A stretch of DNA of 64,000 bases from positions 1 through 64,000 of the forward strand of contig NZ_LAPT01000055.1 of assembly GCF_003194385.1 (NCBI RefSeq). The letters run 5' to 3'. Position numbers and translations under genes: made by a program. This document shows, in pieces, positions 60,662 to 64,000 of the stretch. The notes under the pieces were generated by a model. It saw only the letters and a list, made by a program, of their open reading frames with translations, did not search any database and had not been told where the DNA came from. Position 1 is the stretch's first letter. Every line of letters starts with the position of its first letter. The DNA comes from Pokkaliibacter plantistimulans (GTDB lineage: Bacteria > Pseudomonadota > Gammaproteobacteria > Pseudomonadales > Balneatricaceae).

Positions 60662-62212
60662 ATGCCTACGCCATGCTTTGCCTTGTCCCGTCCGCGCCTC
60701 GCTTTACTCAACACCCTGCTGGCCTGTTCCCTGACGGCACTGTCAGGCGCTGCGCTGGCCAACAAGGCTGACGATACCCTGGTCTACGCCTCTGACAGCG
60801 AGCCTGAAAACGTCAGCCCCTATCACAACAACCTGCGCGAAGGGGTCATTCTGGCCCATCTGGCATGGGATACCCTGCTGTACCGCGATCCTGCTTCCGG
60901 CGACTACAAGCCCATGCTGGCCACCGACTGGCAATGGGAAGACCCGACTCATCTGCTGCTGCATCTGCGCAAGGGCGTGACCTTCCATAACGGCGATCCG
61001 TTCACTGCCGACGATGTGGTGTTTACCTTCAACTACGTCACCTCGCCCGATTCCAAGGTGGTAACCCGCCAGAACACTGACTGGATCGACCATGCCGAAA
61101 AGGTGGATGACTTTACCGTGCGACTGGTGCTGAAGAAGCCATTCCCGGCGGCGTTTGAATATCTGTCTGGCCCGACGCCGATCTACCCGGCCAAGTACTT
61201 CCAGAAAGTGGGTCTTGAAGGGTTCAGTAAGGCGCCCATCGGCACCGGCCCTTACAAGATCACAGCCGTGCTCAGCGGTCAGGGCGTCAATCTGGAGCGC
61301 AATGACAACTACTTTGCCGACAGCCCCATCGGCAAGCCTGCCATTGGCAAGCTGAAGTTTGAGGTGATTCCCGATGCGGATACCCGCATTGCCCAGCTGA
61401 TGACCGGCGCGGTGGACTGGATCTGGCGTGTGCCGTCGGATCAGGCTGACTCGATGAAGAGCATGCCCAATCTTGAGGTGCTGAGTGGCGAGACCATGCG
61501 TGTCGGCTATCTGGCGCTGGATGACCGTGGCACCTCGTCGCCTGATTCACCGTTCAAGAACGTGAAAGTGCGTGAGGCGATCAACTACGCCATCAACCGT
61601 GATGCGCTGGCGAATGAGCTGATTCGCGGTGGCAGCCAGCCGCTCTATACCCCCTGTTTCCCGCAGCAGTTTGGCTGTGATACCGAGGCGGCGGTGAAGT
61701 ACCCCTATGATCCGGCCAAAGCCAAGGAGCTGCTGAAGGAAGCGGGCTACCCCAAAGGCTTTGAGACTGACATCTATGCCTATCGCGAGCGTGATCTGGC
61801 CGAGGCGATGATCGGTGATCTGCGCAAGGTGGGCATCACCGCCAAGCTGCATTACCTGACCTATGCGGCGCTGCGTACCGAGCAGCGTGCAGGCAAGACG
61901 CCCATCGTATTCCAGACCTGGGGCTCGTTCTCGGTGAATGATGTGTCGGCCTTTACCTCGGTCTACTTCAACGGTGGCGCCGATGATCAGGCGCAGGACC
62001 CGCAAGTGCAGCAGTGGCTGGCAGCGGCGGATACCTCCATCGACCCGGCGGTGCGCAAGGAAAACTACAGCAAGGCCATTGCACGCATCACCAAGGAGGC
62101 CTACTGGGCACCGATGTTCTCCTACTCCAGTAACTACGCCTTCAATAACGAGCTGAACTTCAAGGCCTATGCCGACGAGTTGCCACGCTTCTATGAGGCC
62201 AGCTGGAAGTAA
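60662..62212 (+). CDS. ABC transporter substrate-binding protein, family 5 (peptide/opine type)
   Basis: Encodes 516 aa with an AAGGAAA ribosome site. The signal peptide ends near GAALA. The SBP_bac_5 signature LRKGVTFHNGDPFTADDVVFTFNYV is at about residue 105, and NYAINRDALANELIRGG at about 310. It binds a peptide, opine or similar ligand for the permeases encoded next. A 10-bp-stem hairpin follows it, which may keep its mRNA abundant. Confidence 0.9.
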   Translation: MPTPCFALSRPRLALLNTLLACSLTALSGAALANKADDTLVYASDSEPENVSPYHNNLREGVILAHLAWDTLLYRDPASGDYKPMLATDWQWEDPTHLLLHLRKGVTFHNGDPFTADDVVFTFNYVTSPDSKVVTRQNTDWIDHAEKVDDFTVRLVLKKPFPAAFEYLSGPTPIYPAKYFQKVGLEGFSKAPIGTGPYKITAVLSGQGVNLERNDNYFADSPIGKPAIGKLKFEVIPDADTRIAQLMTGAVDWIWRVPSDQADSMKSMPNLEVLSGETMRVGYLALDDRGTSSPDSPFKNVKVREAINYAINRDALANELIRGGSQPLYTPCFPQQFGCDTEAAVKYPYDPAKAKELLKEAGYPKGFETDIYAYRERDLAEAMIGDLRKVGITAKLHYLTYAALRTEQRAGKTPIVFQTWGSFSVNDVSAFTSVYFNGGADDQAQDPQVQQWLAAADTSIDPAVRKENYSKAIARITKEAYWAPMFSYSSNYAFNNELNFKAYADELPRFYEASWK

Positions 62213-62245
62213 CAACCTGCTTCGCGAGTGATTAGCGGAGCGATG

Positions 62246-62287
62246 GCACAAGACCTGCTGAGAGGTTGATGCAGCGTGGTCTTGTGC
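62246..62287 (+). other. Intergenic mRNA hairpin in the ABC operon
   Basis: GCACAAGACC pairs with GGTCTTGTGC around a 22-nt loop, between the binding-protein gene and the first permease gene. There is no T-run, so RNA stabilisation or partial termination is more likely than full termination. This would suit the usual excess of binding protein over permease. Confidence 0.6.
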
Positions 62288-62386
62288 GGTGACTGGCACC
62301 CAGCCCCACTCTGACAAGAGGAAACTGAGCCGGATACGAGGCGGTAGTGATACGGCCTCAGTACCCGCAGGTAAAGGAGTGAATCT

Positions 62387-63304
62387 ATGTTGGCGTTTGT
62401 TGTGCGTCGATTGTTGGTGGCGCTGAGTGTCGCCTTCACGGTATCCGTGGTCAGCTTTATGCTGCTGCACCTTTCTGGTGATCTGGCGACGTCCATTGCC
62501 GGTCCCGAGGCCACCGCTGAGCAGGTGGAAGACATCCGCAAACAGTTCGGGCTCGATCAGCCTATCGTCATGCAGTATCTGCACTGGCTGTGGGATGCAC
62601 TGCACTTTGATTTTGGCCGTTCCTACTACTTTCAGGACACGGTGATGGGGCTGATCGGCGAGCGCCTGCCCATTACCCTCACTCTGGGCGGCATTGCGCT
62701 GGCCGTCGCCACTCTGATTGCCATCCCGCTTGGTGTGCTGGCAGCCATCAAACAGGACACCTGGATCGACCGGCTGGCACTGCTGATCGCGGTGATTGGT
62801 CAGGCCATGCCCAGCTTCTGGTTTGGTCTGGCGCTGATCGTCATCTTCGCTGTCAATCTGCACTGGCTGCCCGCGGGCGGCAACGCTACCTGGCAGCACT
62901 TTATCCTCCCCGCCATTGCACTGGGGTATTACGCCACCCCGGCGATGATGCGTCTGACCCGTACCGGCATGCTGGAAGTGCTGGGCTCTGACTATATCCG
63001 TACCGCCCGGGCCAAGGGCCTGAATGAGCGCACGGTGATCTTCAAGCATGCGCTGCGCAATGCGGTGATCCCTGTGGTGGCACTGATGGCTGTGGAGCTG
63101 GGCTTTATGCTCGGTGGCTCGGTGGTAATCGAGTCGGTGTTTTCCCTCAAGGGGCTGGGCCAGCTGGCCTGGGATGCCATCGCCCGCAATGACTATCCGG
63201 TGGTGCAGGCCGTGGTGCTGATTATCGCCGTGTTCTATATCGCCCTGACTTTCCTCGCCGACGTGATCAACGCCATGCTTGATCCACGCCTGCGTGTTCG
63301 CTAG
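62387..63304 (+). CDS. ABC transporter permease (DppB-like)
   Basis: Encodes 305 aa with six membrane segments. FVVRRLLVALSVAFTVSVVSFMLLHLSGD at the N-terminus is written here only as its start; this is the DppB/OppB pattern (the sequence itself reads FVVRRLLVALSVAFTVS). The EAA loop is YIRTARAKGLNERTVIFKHA. It pairs with the second permease 11 bp downstream. Confidence 0.9.
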   Translation: MLAFVVRRLLVALSVAFTVSVVSFMLLHLSGDLATSIAGPEATAEQVEDIRKQFGLDQPIVMQYLHWLWDALHFDFGRSYYFQDTVMGLIGERLPITLTLGGIALAVATLIAIPLGVLAAIKQDTWIDRLALLIAVIGQAMPSFWFGLALIVIFAVNLHWLPAGGNATWQHFILPAIALGYYATPAMMRLTRTGMLEVLGSDYIRTARAKGLNERTVIFKHALRNAVIPVVALMAVELGFMLGGSVVIESVFSLKGLGQLAWDAIARNDYPVVQAVVLIIAVFYIALTFLADVINAMLDPRLRVR

Positions 63305-63315
63305 GAGGACTGACC

Positions 63316-64000
63316 ATGTCACAGCCTGCTGTATCTCTGTCGCCTGCGACCTCCCTGTTACCCGTCGTTCCCGAGTGGCGGCGCATGCTGAACCGGGTGC
63401 TGGGCCATCATGGCCTGACTCTGGGCGCTGCCGTACTGGGCCTGATTGTGCTGGCGGCGCTGTTCGCCCCCTGGCTGGCACCTCATGACCCTTATGCGCA
63501 GGACGTCAGCCAGCGCATGATTCCGCCGATCTGGCACGACAAGGGCACCTGGGATCATGTTCTCGGTACCGATAAGCTCGGTCGCGATTACCTCAGTCGC
63601 CTGCTTTATGGTGCACGGATTTCCCTCACCATCGGCTTGGTGGCGGCCCTGATCTCCGGTCTGATCGGCACCACGCTGGGCGTGCTGGCCGGTTACTTCG
63701 GTGGCCGGGTTGATGCGGTCATCAGCTACATCATTACAACCCGACTGGCCCTGCCGGTGATTCTGGTGGCACTGGCCATGGCTTCGCTGGTGGGTGGCTC
63801 GCTGCAGGTGGTGATCATCCTGCTGGGGCTGCTGCTGTGGGACCGCTTTGCCGTGGTGGCACGCTCAACCACCCAGCAGCTGCGCGATGCCGAATTTATC
63901 GCCTCGGCCAAGGTGCTCGGTGCGTCTACGCCCTACATTCTGGTGCGTGAGCTGCTGCCCAACATCCTCAGCTCGCTGATTGTGGTGGTTACGCTGGAAA
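63316..64000 (+). CDS. ABC transporter permease (DppC-like), partial
   Basis: The ATG at 63316 follows AGGAGGA at 63304-63310. About 228 codons are visible before the window ends. The sequence begins MSQPAVSLSPATSLLPVVPE and includes APWLAPHDPYAQD, the DppC-type N-terminal motif, VLGTDKLGRDYLSRLLYGAR, and the start of the EAA loop (FIASAKVLGASTPYILVREL). It is incomplete at its 3' end. The ATPase genes should follow. Confidence 0.88.
   Translation, partial: MSQPAVSLSPATSLLPVVPEWRRMLNRVLGHHGLTLGAAVLGLIVLAALFAPWLAPHDPYAQDVSQRMIPPIWHDKGTWDHVLGTDKLGRDYLSRLLYGARISLTIGLVAALISGLIGTTLGVLAGYFGGRVDAVISYIITTRLALPVILVALAMASLVGGSLQVVIILLGLLLWDRFAVVARSTTQQLRDAEFIASAKVLGASTPYILVRELLPNILSSLIVVVTLE

Noticed and set aside
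61547-63481. 644-codon open frame on the minus strand
   Set aside because: It is antisense to three well-supported ABC transporter genes. It lacks any recognisable domain and is rich in His, Gln and Arg, as expected for the shadow of GC-biased codons.

Overview
The window is about 64 kb of a dense, moderately GC-rich proteobacterial chromosome. It most resembles a gammaproteobacterium of the Oceanospirillales/Pseudomonadales type. That is an inference from gene content (aryl-polyene cluster, biotin-independent malonate decarboxylase with MadLM, many LysR regulators); no rRNA or other marker gene is present. I saw no rRNA, tRNA, CRISPR array or complete insertion sequence.

Layout. (1) 1-6.6 kb, minus strand: part of an inositol locus with a LacI-type regulator, two IolH/IolI-type TIM-barrel proteins, an IolG-type dehydrogenase and a rhizopine/inositol-type periplasmic binding protein. 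Two GGAA-N6-TTCC operator-like sites lie upstream of the binding protein, and two copies of a ~200-bp fold-back repeat lie at gene 3' ends. (2) 6.6-14.3 kb: Cys-rich HTH regulator plus TPR protein, MFS transporter, M48 peptidase, phytase-like esterase, maleylacetoacetate isomerase, Rof and a small secreted protein. (3) 14.5-30.7 kb, plus strand: an 18-gene, translationally coupled aryl-polyene (APE) type operon. It has ketosynthases, a chain-length factor, two ACPs, an acyl-ACP ligase fused to a dehydratase domain, a second dehydratase, a ketoreductase, an aromatic ammonia-lyase, a thioesterase, a halogenase-like flavoprotein, a glycosyltransferase, two acyltransferases, a LolA-like protein, an MMPL exporter and a lipoprotein. 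(4) 30.9-47.8 kb: a mosaic of housekeeping and transport genes (START-domain protein, TauE/SafE, SulP with its LysR, UppP, a degenerate response regulator, MFS, SDR/LysR pair, Gfo/Idh/MocA oxidoreductase, VOC, MOSC, PiT, glutathione peroxidase). (5) 48.0-57.2 kb: a malonate-use locus, mdcR plus mdcA-B-C-(DE fused)-G-H and madL-madM. (6) 57.3-59.4 kb: an AT-rich patch of three unrecognised genes that looks acquired. (7) 59.4-64 kb: a LysR regulator divergent from a peptide-type ABC importer whose last visible gene runs off the right edge.

How the genes fit together. The APE operon should build an aromatic-capped conjugated polyene on ACPs, transfer it to a lipid or sugar anchor, and export it to the outer membrane. 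The mdc/mad locus imports malonate and decarboxylates it to acetyl-CoA and CO2. The inositol genes import and oxidise an inositol; the remaining iol genes and ABC components must lie outside the window.

The most interesting material is: the halogenase-like flavoprotein and the split-catalytic-residue dehydratase pair in the APE operon; two families of short fold-back repeats placed at gene ends; a CTAG-bounded MITE-like element that supplies the stop codon of the SulP gene; a response regulator that has lost its phosphorylation site; a 27-bp tandem repeat encoding a 9-residue repeat; the fused MdcD-MdcE; and the AT-rich insert with an attC-like fold-back.
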